Origin: Nigrospora sphaerica
Taxonomy: Eukaryota > Ascomycota > Sordariomycetes > Amphisphaeriales > Apiosporaceae
Direction of reading: 5' to 3'
Assembly (NCBI GenBank): GCA_018287875.1
Contig: JAGVVL010000013.1
Coordinates: 1,054,001-1,118,000, forward strand
Length of the DNA stretch: 64,000 nucleotides
Both the position numbers and the translations under genes were made by a program. Within the stretch, counting starts at the first letter, position 1. Each line of letters starts with the position of its first letter. A model generated the notes under the pieces. That model did no database searches. It saw only the letters and a program-made list of their open reading frames with translations, and was not told the origin of the DNA. Positions 32,691 through 42,789 of this stretch are shown here, in pieces.

Positions 32691-33833
32691 TTACTCTTTT
32701 TCCGAATCCGATGTCTCGACTCCGCTGCTCTCGCTAGCGTCTTGCTCGGCCTTCATGCTGTGCACTTGTGTGCTAGGGCGTTTCGCAGGCCTTAGCTTGC
32801 ACGTCATTATTCTATGCCCTTGCTTCCCGCATCTTAGGCATAAGCCGTCGTCTCTTCGCTTTTGCATCTCTTCGGGGGAGGCCCACGCGGCCCTCGTGTG
32901 AGATGACCTGCTCTGGCCTTGTCCCCTAGGCTTCTTCTTATCGAGGGGGTTCATCCCAGTTATGACTGTGTCTTCCCCCTTGTCTTGCTTCCATGCTTTG
33001 CGGGATGGGTTCGAGAGCTCCGTGGGGGGCTTAGTCGGGCTCGGATACAGCCAAGGAGTAAGGGACTCCAGCTTCGAGGCCGTCAGCATGATCTGGTCAA
33101 CCGCTTGGGCGTAGTCCGTCGAGATCGTGACCGCTACTAAGCTTCTCGTGAGCTGGTCGTTTAAGGCTCCCTCGAGGAAGGCGAGCTTGGCTTGGTCGGC
33201 CCAGTCCATCCCTCCCGCTTCCGCTAGCGTCTTTTCGAAGTCCACGTAGAAAGCGTCGAACGTCTGTCCTCGAGCTTGCTTAAGCTCTCTGAGCTTTAAG
33301 GTGGCGGTCTTCTGGTTGTTCCTATCCGTGTACTTGTTTGCGAGGTACTCGAGAAGGTCTTTCGGGTCGTACGCTTTGTCGGTTCCTCCGGATAGGAAGT
33401 AGGTGCTTGCAAGCGCTTTAGGACCGTCTCCTAAGCATGAGTAGACTGCGAACTATCCGTCCTTTTGCGTGCCGATTATCGCCGCGTCGGCATCCAGCTT
33501 GTGGCTCATCAAGGCTTTCCATGCTGGGAATTGAGTTCGCTCCCCTTCGAACTTGGGGGGCCAGGGGAAGGCCTTCCGCTTTAGCTGCGGTTCGTGTGCG
33601 GGCCTCACGAGGGCCTCGCTTAACTCGGCTTGCGTCGACGGTGGGGTTGACGTGGCTTGGTCCCGCTGCTGTTGGACCTCCGCAAGCCTTTTCTCGAAGT
33701 GCGCCGTTATTTCTCGCGACTGTCTAGCGAACAGGTTCTCGAGGAGGTCGAGCGTCGGTTGTGGAATGCCTGCTGCTAAGTCTCGCAGGTCCCTATCTCC
33801 TCTACCCTCATCCGTTGTGTCGTGGCGTTACAT
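32691..33833 (-). pseudogene. Gypsy-2 gag with CCHC knuckle
   Basis: The frame starts at ATG 33833, followed at once by TAA (probably CAA originally). It is interrupted by TAG near 33452 and ends at 32691. A capsid-like region reads FDAFYVDFEKTLAEAGGMD (near 33260) and AFLEGALNDQLTRSL. A single zinc knuckle CLRCGKQGHRIMTC (near 32840) would bind element RNA. Without the two RIP-type stops it would be about 380 residues. Confidence 0.85.
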
Positions 33834-33908
33834 CTTAGGGAAGCTCTTAAGTCGCGCGCGCGCGGCTCTCGGGAGATATAAGATACGGATAAAGTGATCT
33901 AGAAAATA

Positions 33909-34238
33909 TATGAAAGGCTGAGCCTTGAAGCACTATCGAAGGGGCCAAATGCTGTTTATTTTCTAGATGGGAAAGAGAGAAGAGAACCGTCTTCAGGAGG
34001 CCGGGCGCAGCGTCTCGTTAAATCTTGCGAGACTGGACCGGAACGTTCGGATCGGAACGTTCGGACCGGAACGTTCGGATCGGAACGTTCGGATCGCTGC
34101 TCAGCTCCCCCCTCCTAGGTCTTGACCACTAGCCTGGCGTTCGAATGGAGAGACCTACTCGGAGCCTCATATGAGGGGTTCGTGAGACGCTCAGGCCAGG
34201 TGCGCCTGAGCCTATCTTCCAGGTCCCAACCTGTAACA
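33909..34238 (-). repeat. 5' LTR of Gypsy-2 (330 bp, four 14 bp units)
   Basis: Same LTR as 28440-28797 but exactly 28 bp shorter, which equals two 14 bp units. The inner end reads TATGAAAGGC where the other copies have TGTGAGAGGC, two G-to-A changes. Confidence 0.9.
34039..34094 (-). promoter_or_regulatory. Array of four 14 bp heat-shock-element-like units
   Basis: Four copies of the same 14 bp unit as at 28570-28653, at the equivalent place in the other LTR of Gypsy-2. Confidence 0.5.
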
Positions 34239-35330
34239 ATAAGGACCGACACTCACTTCCCTTAATCGAGGAGACTATAGCCCGGATTTCCAAGGCAAAG
34301 GTCTTCATAAAACTGGATATCCGATAAATATTCCACCGGATCCGAATAGCGCCAGGATTAGAAGAGTTGACAGCGTTCTATACCCGTTATAGCACCTTTT
34401 AATACAACGTACTCTTATTCGGATTAACGAACAGACCCGCGACCTTTCAGCGCTTTATAAATGACACTTTAATGGACTATCTAGATAATTTCTGCTCGGT
34501 ATATTTAAACAACATCGTTATTTTTTCGGATTTAGTTAAAGAATATAAGGACTATATAAGGAGGGTCCTATAGCGCCTTTAAGAGGCGGGACTGTAAGCC
34601 GATACCGATAAGTGCGAATTTTATATTTGGGAAACGAAGTTCTTAGGCTTCATTATCTCTATAAAAGGAGTGGCTGTAGATCCTGCTAAGACGTCCGTCG
34701 TCTGCAACTGGGCACCCCCAATGTCTATTAAAAGAGTGCAGTTATTTCTTGGCTTCTGCAATTTCTATCGCAAGTTCGTTTGCGAGTATAGGCGGATTGC
34801 TCGACCGCTCATTAACTTAACAAAGCAAGGTTTACCGACGTTCCAGTAAATAAAGGAGTGCTAGGAAGCTTTCGATACCTTAAAACGACGATTGCTAGAG
34901 GCCCCGGTCCTTGTATATTTCGGTTACGAGAACAATATATAAGTGGAGATAGATACTTCCGACGGAGTGATTGCTGGAGTCCTATTGTAAAAGAAGGATA
35001 ACGCTTTTAATAACTGGTACCCCGTTACCTTTTACTTAGAGACCCTCTAAGGTTCGGAGCTCAATTATAGCATCCACGATAAAGAACTATTAACTGTAGT
35101 CTAAGCCCTTAAGTATTAACGCGCTAAACTTATAGGACTTCAGCATCTATAGTTCACGATTGTGACGGACTATAGCGCGCTGGAATACTTTAGCTAGAAA
35201 TGTTATCTTAACTTATAATAAGCGAACTAGGCGGAGCTCCTTGTTAAATACCACTGCCTGCTAAAGTACCGCCTAGGAACGTAGAATGCTGCGGCCGACG
35301 CCTTATTACGGAAAACAGAAGATCTGAAAA
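34239..35330 (+). pseudogene. Gypsy-3 reverse transcriptase and RNase H remnant
   Basis: The frame gives SLPLIEETIARISKAKVFIK (from about 34255), LFGLTNRPATFQRFINDTL (near 34420) and SVYLNNIVIFS (near 34500), where both Asp of the usual Y-x-DD box read Asn. LGFCNFYRKF follows near 34750. RNase H shows VEIDTSDGVIAGVLL (near 34945) and NYSIHDKELLTVV (near 35070). More than ten stops are present. Confidence 0.88.
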
Positions 35331-35757
35331 CATAGAAAGAGAAAACCAAGGCGATACGATACCTGGTAATCTTCTAAGAGGGCAAACATAGATATATACC
35401 AGCGCTTTCTATAGTGGAACCCTTAAGTGAGGTGGCCCTCTTAAAGAACGACCTGCTACCGCCACTACTCTCTAAGTTAATGCTAATATATTGGGCCGTC
35501 GAACTTAACTACACCGACCCCCTTCTTTAGCTGTTTCAAGATAAGACCACGTTAGAGCCGGCTAACGGCATTATCTGGACCCTCTTTAACAGAACTCTCC
35601 TAAGGGACGGCAAGCTAGTGGTCCCCGAATAAGACAATCTAAGGACATATATCTTAGAAGACTTCTATTCGTGCTTAATATCTGCACACCTGGGATATAA
35701 TAAGCTCCGTAAGTTAATGCAAAGCTAGTACTAGTAGCTAAGATTATCTAAAGATAT

Positions 35758-36277
35758 TGTGAGAGGTTAGCTGAGAACCTCTCCCAGTACATAAGTCACG
35801 CTAATAGACTGGATCTTCGATCCAGTCTACCTAGTCTTTTGGCTCAGTGGTTAGCGTGCTGATGTCATCCCGTGACATGTAGACTGGATCACACCTGCGC
35901 CCCTCACGCGCCCTGATTGGCAGTGCGCCCGGCGCGCCGCAGGAGCCAAAGAGGTCTGGGTTCAATTCCCCCTCAAGGCTCAAGGGTCCTGGGTCCATCC
36001 AGGGCTCAGAGGTGCGCCGGCGTGGAAGGGCGCGCGCGCACCTCGGGGCCAGGCCCTTATGTTCTGCTCTGCCTTGGTCGCTCTACCGGTAAGGCGTACG
36101 CAACGCACTCGTACGGGTCTTACGAGGAAGGCGAGCGGCGCGCGGAGAGGGAAGGTATGTGAGAGGTTAGCTGGGAACCTCTCCCAGTACATAAGTCACG
36201 CTAATAGACTGGATCTTCGATCCAGTCTACCTAGTCTTTTGGCTCAGTGGTTAGCGTGCTGATGTCATCCCGTGACA
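35758..36277 (+). mobile_element. TRIM-1: 520 bp terminal-repeat element in miniature
   Basis: Two 120 bp direct terminal repeats (35758-35877 and 36158-36277), starting TGTGAGAGG and ending CCGTGACA, flank 280 bp without a coding frame of note. A purine tract GGAGAGGGAAGG lies just before the right repeat. The target duplication is GATAT (35753-35757 and 36278-36282). These are the marks of an LTR retroelement too small to code for anything, so it must borrow proteins. It is almost free of RIP changes although its host is heavily mutated. Confidence 0.88.
35833..35980 (+). promoter_or_regulatory. tRNA-like segment with polymerase III A- and B-box motifs across the TRIM LTR edge
   Basis: TGGCTCAGTGG (35840-35850) fits the A box of tRNA genes and GGGTTCAATTCCC (35958-35970) fits the B box with one mismatch. 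Between them ATGTC/GACAT (35862-35866 and 35874-35878) can form a five-pair stem with a seven-base loop ATCCCGT. AGTCTT (35833) can pair with AAGGCT (35975). The spacing (about 110 bp) is longer than in a normal tRNA and the T stem is imperfect, so this is not called a tRNA gene. The same motifs occur in TRIM-2. Confidence 0.4.
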
Positions 36278-37644
36278 GATATTAACTATTTTGTAGCCAA
36301 CTATCGAGTATGCCGATTGTTTAAAGTCCCTTAGGATAAGACGCTAGGATTTCTTTATCCCCTTCTAATACCGCTTCGATTATGGCAGTCGATTTAGATA
36401 GACTTTAAGACTATACTTAAAGATCGAAAGGGTTTCGATAACCTCCTTATTATAGTTTACTTATTAAGTAAGAGGAGTTAGTATATTCCCTGCACCTAAT
36501 TAGTAATAGCTAAAGATATTACTAAGATATACTACTATAGTCTATATTATATTTTTAAGCTACTATAGTAAATTAAAAGTAACCGTGGACCCTAATTTGT
36601 CTCTTACTTTACTGATAAAGTCTTCAAGCTACTGGGCATCACCTAGAAACTGGGATCCTCTAGCCACTCCCAGTTATAAGGGCAAGTGGAGCATATAAAC
36701 TAGGCTATCTAGCAACGGATTCTGCCTTACTTATCACACTTTTAAGACAACTGGTCGTCAGTGATTCCAGCCTTAGATGCTATCTAAGCTAGCCTGCCTT
36801 AGGATTCAACGGGTCTATCTCCTTATAAAATGGAGCGTGGCTTCCTTATGTTGCTGCTATATTCTAAGGCTAACTAGACCTAAGATGTGGATAAACTTCC
36901 GATAACGGAGCGTCTCGGATAGCAAGACACGTAAAAGATTATAAAGATACTCCACTAATATATAGAAGCAGCATAATAACAGGCTACCTTATCCTAACGC
37001 TATATATATAACCAGGCTAATAAGTTGCGACGCGAGCTAGACTTTAAGGTTGGGGATAAGGTAGTTATTCTTAAATAGATATAAACGACGGACTAACTTG
37101 GCAACGCCTTAACGTTTCCCTTAATATAGTAATATTATATTATCAAGGGGATAAGAGGACACTCCTATAAACTTAACACGCCGTTAAACTGGAAAGGCAC
37201 GAATATGTTTTACGTTGATCGCCTTCGGCGATTCTAAGACGACCCCCTCCCGGGATAACAGGCCGAGAATCCGGAGGGCGAAATCGTGGATCCTTCGTTA
37301 GATAAAGAATGGGAGGTAAACCGAGTGCTGTCCTCTCGACTGCACTATAGGAAACTTCAATACCAGGTACGCTGGAAGGGTTAGGACCCGGACGCGACGT
37401 GGTATAACACGGAATTATTTAAGAACAGCGCCACACTCCTCTAGAAATACCACGAGGAGTACCCAGATAACGCAGGACCGCCGAAGCAACTGGCTTCATA
37501 GCTTGATGCCGTAGCCAACGACAGGATCGACCTATCTCACGCCGACAACAACTCTCCAGCTTCGACGAACCGAACGAGAAAGAGGATTGCCTAGAAGAAG
37601 TGACCGAAACTTACGGACAAGTTTCGTTTCTTAAGGGGGGGTAA

Positions 37645-37857
37645 TGTTACGGCATGGGTATATAGGTACAAGGGCATGGGAACGCATAGACGACTTACCG
37701 CTGCCTGGCGGTACGTACCGCCGCTGGCTAGATATATTCCTGCCAAACAGTGACTGAGAGGAGCCTGTTCCTCTTCTTTTCCTCTTCACCTGTAGTTTTC
37801 GCATCTCAATAGAACCTTTGGGTCATCAACAGATCCTTCGTTCCTTGAACCGTGACA
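37645..37857 (+). repeat. 3' LTR of Gypsy-3 (213 bp)
   Basis: It starts TGTTACGGCA after the purine tract AAGGGGGGG (37633-37641) and ends AACCGTGACA. The 5 bp after it is GAGCC, which is LINE-A ORF1 sequence. No second copy of this LTR is present in the window. Confidence 0.8.
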
Positions 37858-38243
37858 GAGCCCTTTATTAAAAGAGCATAGCTTAAGTAATGCTTCTACT
37901 GCTATTGTTATAAATATATCGCCTATATCTACTGCTAAGTATATAAGTGCGGGCTCTGCTTTTTAATAAAGTATAATAATAAAGAATACCTAGAAGCCGA
38001 CAATAAAAGCCGGTACTGCTATCTAATATGCCGAGAACTATATACTACGTGGTCTAAGGAGTATCTAGTCTGCTAAGAGTAGGTCTAGGTTGCTAAGGCT
38101 ACTTATATTATAAGACTAAAGGGGTTTACACTACCTTTATAAGAACCCCCTAAGCCAACAGCCGAGGACTAGCAAATAGTATAGCTATGGAAGCGTCGAG
38201 CAACTAGCTGCCGTATTAGAAGCACTAGCAAAGCCCGCAGCAG

Positions 38244-38765
38244 TGTGAGAGGTTAGCTGGGAACCTCTCCCAGTACATAAGTCACGCTAATAGACTGGAT
38301 CTTCGATCCAGTCTACCTAGTCTTTTGGCTCAGTGGTTAGCGTGCTGATGTCATCCCGTGACATGTAGACTGGATCACACCTGCGCCCCTCACGCGCCCT
38401 GATTGGCAGTGCGCCCGGGCGCGCCGCAGGGAGCCAAAGAGGTCTGGGTTCAATTCCCCCTCAAGGCTCAAGGGTCCTGGGTCCATCCAGGGCTCAGAGG
38501 TGCGCCGGCGTGGAAGGGCGCGCGCGCACCTCGGGGCCAGGCCCTTATGTTCTGCTCTGCCTTGGTCGCTCTACCGGTAAGGCGTACGCAACGCACTCGT
38601 ACGGGTCTTACGAGGAAGGCGAGCGGCGCGCGGAGAGGGAAGGTATGTGAGAGGTTAGCTGGGAACCTCTCCCAGTACATAAGTCACGCTAATAGACTGG
38701 ATCTTCGATCCAGTCTACCTAGTCTTTTGGCTCAGTGGTTAGCGTGCTGATGTCATCCCGTGACA
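38244..38765 (+). mobile_element. TRIM-2: second copy of the 520 bp terminal-repeat element
   Basis: Terminal repeats 38244-38363 and 38646-38765 (120 bp each) flank 282 bp. The target duplication is AGCAG (38239-38243 and 38766-38770). Its internal sequence differs from TRIM-1 by two single-base length changes near 38417 and 38430 and very little else. It carries the same A-box (38326) and B-box (38446) motifs and the same purine tract. It is inserted in LINE-A copy 3 near the ORF1/ORF2 junction. Confidence 0.88.
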
Positions 38766-40342
38766 AGCAGAACCTACAAAGAGATAGATAATATAGATAT
38801 TGAAATACCGGAGTTAACACTTAACAGTATTTATACTCGACTATAACAGCGCTAAGGATCCTACACTGGAATACGTAGAAAAGTAAGAAAGCATAAATTC
38901 TGGTAATCGATGCTATCTCCGAAGAGTACGACATCCTAGCTATTTAAGAGCCCTAGCGAAACCTATATATACCGACTACCTACTACCCGAGATCCTCTCT
39001 ATACTACCTACTTTACACGATTAAGAGAGGTAGGGTATATATCTATGTTAATAAGAAGTACACCTTAGTATAGTGGATATATAAGGCATAGCTAAATAAG
39101 TGTCGTATTATAATCCAACTATTAGACGGCCCTATAATAGTCGTCTATATATACTCGCCTCCCTTTAAGTCCACTAGCAGATCGGACTTACCTGCTATCG
39201 AAGCCCTCTATACCGAACCCCAGCTAAGATAAACAGTCCTTATAGGAGACTTCAATATCCACCACCCCGTTTAATGAGGATACAATATCCGACTTTATAA
39301 TGCAGCTAATAAGCTACTCTAGCTAGCAGAAGCCTGGAGACTCCAGCTAATCACTCCCCCTAAAACACTAATATAGACTTGAAGAGCGTGCATAGACTCC
39401 AAGATCGACTTAGCGTAGGCTACGGACGATCTCTAAGCTGCTTACGATAAGTATGCCCTATTTGCTAGATCCGATCACCTCCCTTAGGTGATACGCGTAA
39501 CTAGACCCTGTATAGACTGTTAAGATAGGCTACAATGTAGCTAGAAAACAGCTGACGATAACTAAGCAAAGGTAAAAGCGGTACACCTACTATAGCCAGG
39601 GCAACTCGAGACACTAGAAGAAATCGATAGCTACACTAAGACGTTAACTAAGGAGCTAACTCGGATAGCCGACCTAGTTGCCCCCCTCTGCCACTCTAAA
39701 GGGAGAGGCAAGGCCTAGTGGAACCACGATATAAAAAGAGCTACAGAGGAGGAGAGACGAGCCCAGCAAGCATAGCTATCCGACAGGACAGACGCAGCCT
39801 AGCGAGCCCTTCGGCAAGTATCCCTTACAAAAAAGAAAACAATCCGAGAAGCTAAGACGGCGTCCTAGAGATATATGCTCCACGAGACTTCTAGTTAGCT
39901 AGCATCTGGAATATTGCGAGATAGGTAAGAACGGAAAGAGCAGCACTGCTGTTACCCTTAGCAGTCCCTACGCTTTACACACCGTATAGCGAAGTAACGA
40001 CCTATAAGGAGAAAACAGAGGCCTTCTAAGAGAGGTTCTATCCCCTCCCTAAGGCTACGTACACCGGCTTCCGAATAACGAACCGGCTTACAGCGCCTCT
40101 CGATATAGACAGCAAGGTGACAGCAGAACAAGTCTAAGACTTCCTCACTAAGGCAGGCTAGTGGAAGGCACCTAGACTAGACCAGCTTCCAAACGGATTT
40201 CTTAAACGCCTAGGAAAGCCCCTCTTCCAGGCCTTGGCCTCCCTAGCGGAAGCGTGCTGGCGTATAGGATACTGTCCAAGAGCGTTCCGCAAAGCAGTCA
40301 CCGTTATCCTCCGGAAGCTAGGAAAGCAGCCAAGGGAGTACC

Positions 40343-40484
40343 TGTCATGGCGCTAGTGGGAGCACACCCTAACAAACTGCACCACGCCGCCCCAGCAGGA
40401 AACTGGGCAAAAGGACTAGAATCCGAAGACTGGGAGACTTTGGATCTATTAGGGTTTATCTGCTGGTCAGCCACAGCCGTGACA
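40343..40484 (+). repeat. 142 bp insertion with TGTCA...TGACA ends
   Basis: It interrupts the reverse transcriptase of LINE-A copy 3 and is flanked by GTACC on both sides (40338-40342 and 40485-40489). The ends (TGTCATGGC and, inverted, TGTCACGGC) are imperfect inverted repeats of about 9 bp. The size suggests a small solo LTR or a MITE. The 5 bp duplication and TG...CA ends favour a solo LTR. It contains no coding frame. Confidence 0.8.
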
Positions 40485-41647
40485 GTACCACCAAGCCGGC
40501 GGATGGAGACCTATCGCGCTGCTTAACACTATAGGGAAAGCGATCGAGAGCCTACTAGCGCAACAGCTAGCTAGCTTTGCCGAAGAGAACAGACTGCTTC
40601 CGGACGAACAGATGGGCAACTAGAAAGGCCGCTCCACGGAAACGGCCTTGCGGTTGCTAACGGACCTAGTCCGCACAGCCTGAAAACATTAAGGTGCAGC
40701 AACCCTTCTATCGCTAGATATCTCGGGCGCTTTCGACTCCGTCGACTATAGAAGGCTCCTTGCTAACCTGCAAGCGCTTAAGGTCCCTATATAGACTATC
40801 AGCTGGATCCGAAGCTTCCTATTTAACCGGTCCACCACGCTATTCTTCGACGGCTAAGAATTAGATGAGATCTTAATCTTAGTAGGCGTCCTATAGGGCT
40901 TACCTTTATTACCTATCCTCTTCTACCTCTATATAGCCGGTCTCTATAAGGCTCTCCGCGCTATACTAAGGATAGCTACTATAGCCTTTATAAACAACAC
41001 GAACCTTATAGGCTTCGGCTTAGACCTTAAGTAGACCTGCAAGCAGCTAGAAGCCGCTTACAGGGTCTGCAAAAAATAAGCAGTCAGCTACAACATAACC
41101 TTCCCAGTTTAAAAATATTACCTAGTCTACTTCTCTCGAAAACGGAAAGGTCTGGATATAAAGATAGCCTTAGAAGGCCACGAAATCGAACTAGAAGACT
41201 CCTGCCGTGTCCTTAATATTCAGATAGATAGATATCTCCGCTAGGACGTCTATATCCAGTCGATATCGAAGAAGATAACGACGTAGGTTTATACTTTAAA
41301 CTAGATAGCCGGCTTAATATGGGGCGCGTCTATCTAGCGAGCCTGCTAAGTCTACACAGCTGTTATACGGTCTGCTATAGGCTACAGAGCCTTAGAATAG
41401 CACCATTATATTCCAAAAAGCAGGATTAAGACACTAAGTGGTATTCAGACCGAGTGCCTCCATAAGGTCACAGAGGCCTTTAAGGCGATAGCAGCTACAA
41501 CACTAAAAATAGAAGCCTAAGTATCGCCCTTAGATATATAGCTTAATAAAAGAGTGGCAGCTTCGGAAGAGAGGCTCCAACAGCTATATATCGCCTTGCT
41601 TATCTAAGTAAGATATGATAACGTAGCCAGATAGATTCTAATAAGAC

Positions 41648-41991
41648 TGTGAGAGGCTGAGCCTTGAAGCACTATCGAAGGGGCCAAATGCTGTTTATTT
41701 TCTAGATGAGAAAGAGAGAAGAGAATCGTCCTCAGGAGGCCGGGCGCAGCGTCTCGTTAAATCTTGCGAGACCGGACCGGAACGTTCGGGTCGGAACGTT
41801 CGGACCGGAACGTTCGGACCGGAACGTTCGGATCGGAACGTTCGGATCGCTGCTCAGCTCCCCCCTCCTAGGTCTTGACCACTAGCCTGGCGTTCGAATG
41901 GAGAGACCTACTCGAAGCCTCATGTGAGGGGTTCGTGAGACGCTCAGGCCAGGTGCGCCTGAGCCTATCTCCCAGGTCCCAACCTGTAACA
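41648..41991 (-). repeat. Solo LTR of the Gypsy-2 family (344 bp, five 14 bp units)
   Basis: A complete LTR with a 5 bp duplication AAGAC (41643-41647 and 41992-41996), inserted in LINE-A copy 3. Its length is exactly one 14 bp unit longer than 33909-34238 and one shorter than 28440-28797. It carries few RIP-type changes. Confidence 0.92.
41778..41847 (-). promoter_or_regulatory. Array of five 14 bp heat-shock-element-like units
   Basis: Five copies of the GAACGTTC-containing unit in the solo LTR, at the position equivalent to those in both Gypsy-2 LTRs. Confidence 0.5.
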
Positions 41992-42789
41992 AAGACTGAC
42001 CTACCGGTGTAAACCGAAAGGCCCTAACGCGCCCGATTATAAGAGGTGGCTAGACGAATGGCTAGCTGGAGACTCAACATATAAAGCTGAAGAGAGATAC
42101 TGGCTTTATAAATGACAACAAATATAGAAAAGCCGAATAGCACAAGCCCTGGTAGCAACTAAGACGCCGCCAGATAAGCACGTCCTTAAGTTATATAAAG
42201 GACTTTATAAGGCAGAGAACTCGATCCTCGTCTAAACGAGGAATGGGAAGATTAGGCTACGAGAATTTCTCTTTAAGCGCCGGGTTCCAGGCTTCGACAG
42301 CCTAAGGTGTGACTACGGTCAGGGTAAGAAGACAGTCCGGTATATCCTCGTTTTCTACCCACGGGAAAGAAAAAGGCGAGAGCATCTTATCCAAGCTCTA
42401 GGAGGACCGGTAGACACGGACAGGATGCTCGACACCCCTGGAAAAGCAGGAATTATCGCGAGATGGCTACTCCGCTCGGGCAAGCTAGACATATTCCAGC
42501 TAGCGAATCAACTCATCAGCTAGGAAGCGGGCGTGCTGAGCCCGATCTCGGTATGGCAGGTCAAAGAGCAGATAGAAGCGGTGCGACGTAGCGGAACCTA
42601 GGTTTTTCGCCCGGCCGGACGTCAGCCCGGAACGGTTTTCCTAGGCTAAAATGCGCAGGGGGTCCTCATGGCCTAGATAGGTCGCTAGGTGTAAGAACAA
42701 TAATAATAATACCCGATATAACAAATTCAAAGAGATCCTACTTAAATAAAGAGTTCTTAATACTTTTAAAGATATCCTATACTTCTATA

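Larger units (their letters stand above)
28440..34238 (-). mobile_element. Gypsy-2: Ty3/gypsy chromovirus with both LTRs
   Basis: Read on the minus strand: 5' LTR (34238-33909), gag, protease, reverse transcriptase, RNase H, integrase, chromodomain, polypurine tract, 3' LTR (28797-28440). The domain order and the terminal chromodomain define a chromovirus. Only a handful of stops, mostly TAG at Trp codons, break it, so it is much younger than Gypsy-1 and Gypsy-3. The outer flanks (TTACC and ATAAG) do not match, so the two ends may not come from one insertion. Confidence 0.92.
35340..37500 (+). pseudogene. Gypsy-3 integrase and chromodomain remnant, split by TRIM-1
   Basis: The zinc-binding part reads FYSCLISAHLGYNKLRKLM (near 35665). 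After the TRIM-like insertion it resumes with NYFVANYRVCRLFKV (near 36285), a decayed form of the second half. The core is badly damaged. The end reads EWEVNRVLSSRLHYRK (near 37310) and YQVRWKG-stop-DPDATWY (near 37360), a chromodomain with its Tyr/Glu pocket region still visible. The 5 bp GATAT on each side of the TRIM places the two halves in register. Confidence 0.82.
34239..37857 (+). mobile_element. Gypsy-3: degraded Ty3/gypsy chromovirus, 5' part missing
   Basis: The visible sequence starts inside the reverse transcriptase, directly at the edge of the Gypsy-2 LTR, and runs through RNase H, integrase and a chromodomain to a 213 bp 3' LTR. Stops are dense and almost all TAG/TAA. A TRIM-like element interrupts the integrase at 35758-36277. 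The LTR is followed directly by LINE-A sequence, so Gypsy-3 lies in or against LINE-A copy 3. Confidence 0.88.
37858..42533 (+). pseudogene. LINE-A copy 3 ORF1 end and ORF2 remnants
   Basis: ORF1 knuckles are recognisable but broken (for example CGLC near 37950, then NKEYLEADNKSRYC). The ORF1/ORF2 junction lies just after TRIM-2. ORF2 begins near 38866 and can be followed through the endonuclease (GDFNIHHPV near 39250), the reverse transcriptase (ISGAFDSVDYRRLLA near 40720) and the C-terminal knuckle region (near 42310) to QLANQLIS and TAG at 42523. Its FADD box now reads FINN (near 40988). Dozens of stops make it non-functional. Confidence 0.85.
37858..42711 (+). mobile_element. LINE-A copy 3, 5' part missing, heavily RIP-mutated
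   Basis: The sequence aligns with copy 4 from the CEPFAEG part of ORF1 to the AAT-repeat tail. Mutation is dense: for example the codons for HPVWGG at 56565 read HPV-stop-stop-GG-like at 39260, with CTGGGG changed to TTAATG. Inside it lie TRIM-2 (38244-38765), a 142 bp element (40343-40484) and a Gypsy-2-type solo LTR (41648-41991). All three are far less mutated than their host. Confidence 0.9.

Noticed and set aside
35833..35980. A true tRNA gene in the TRIM
   Set aside because: The A and B boxes are too far apart, the T stem is imperfect and the acceptor pairing includes a wobble. It was kept only as a tRNA-like promoter segment.
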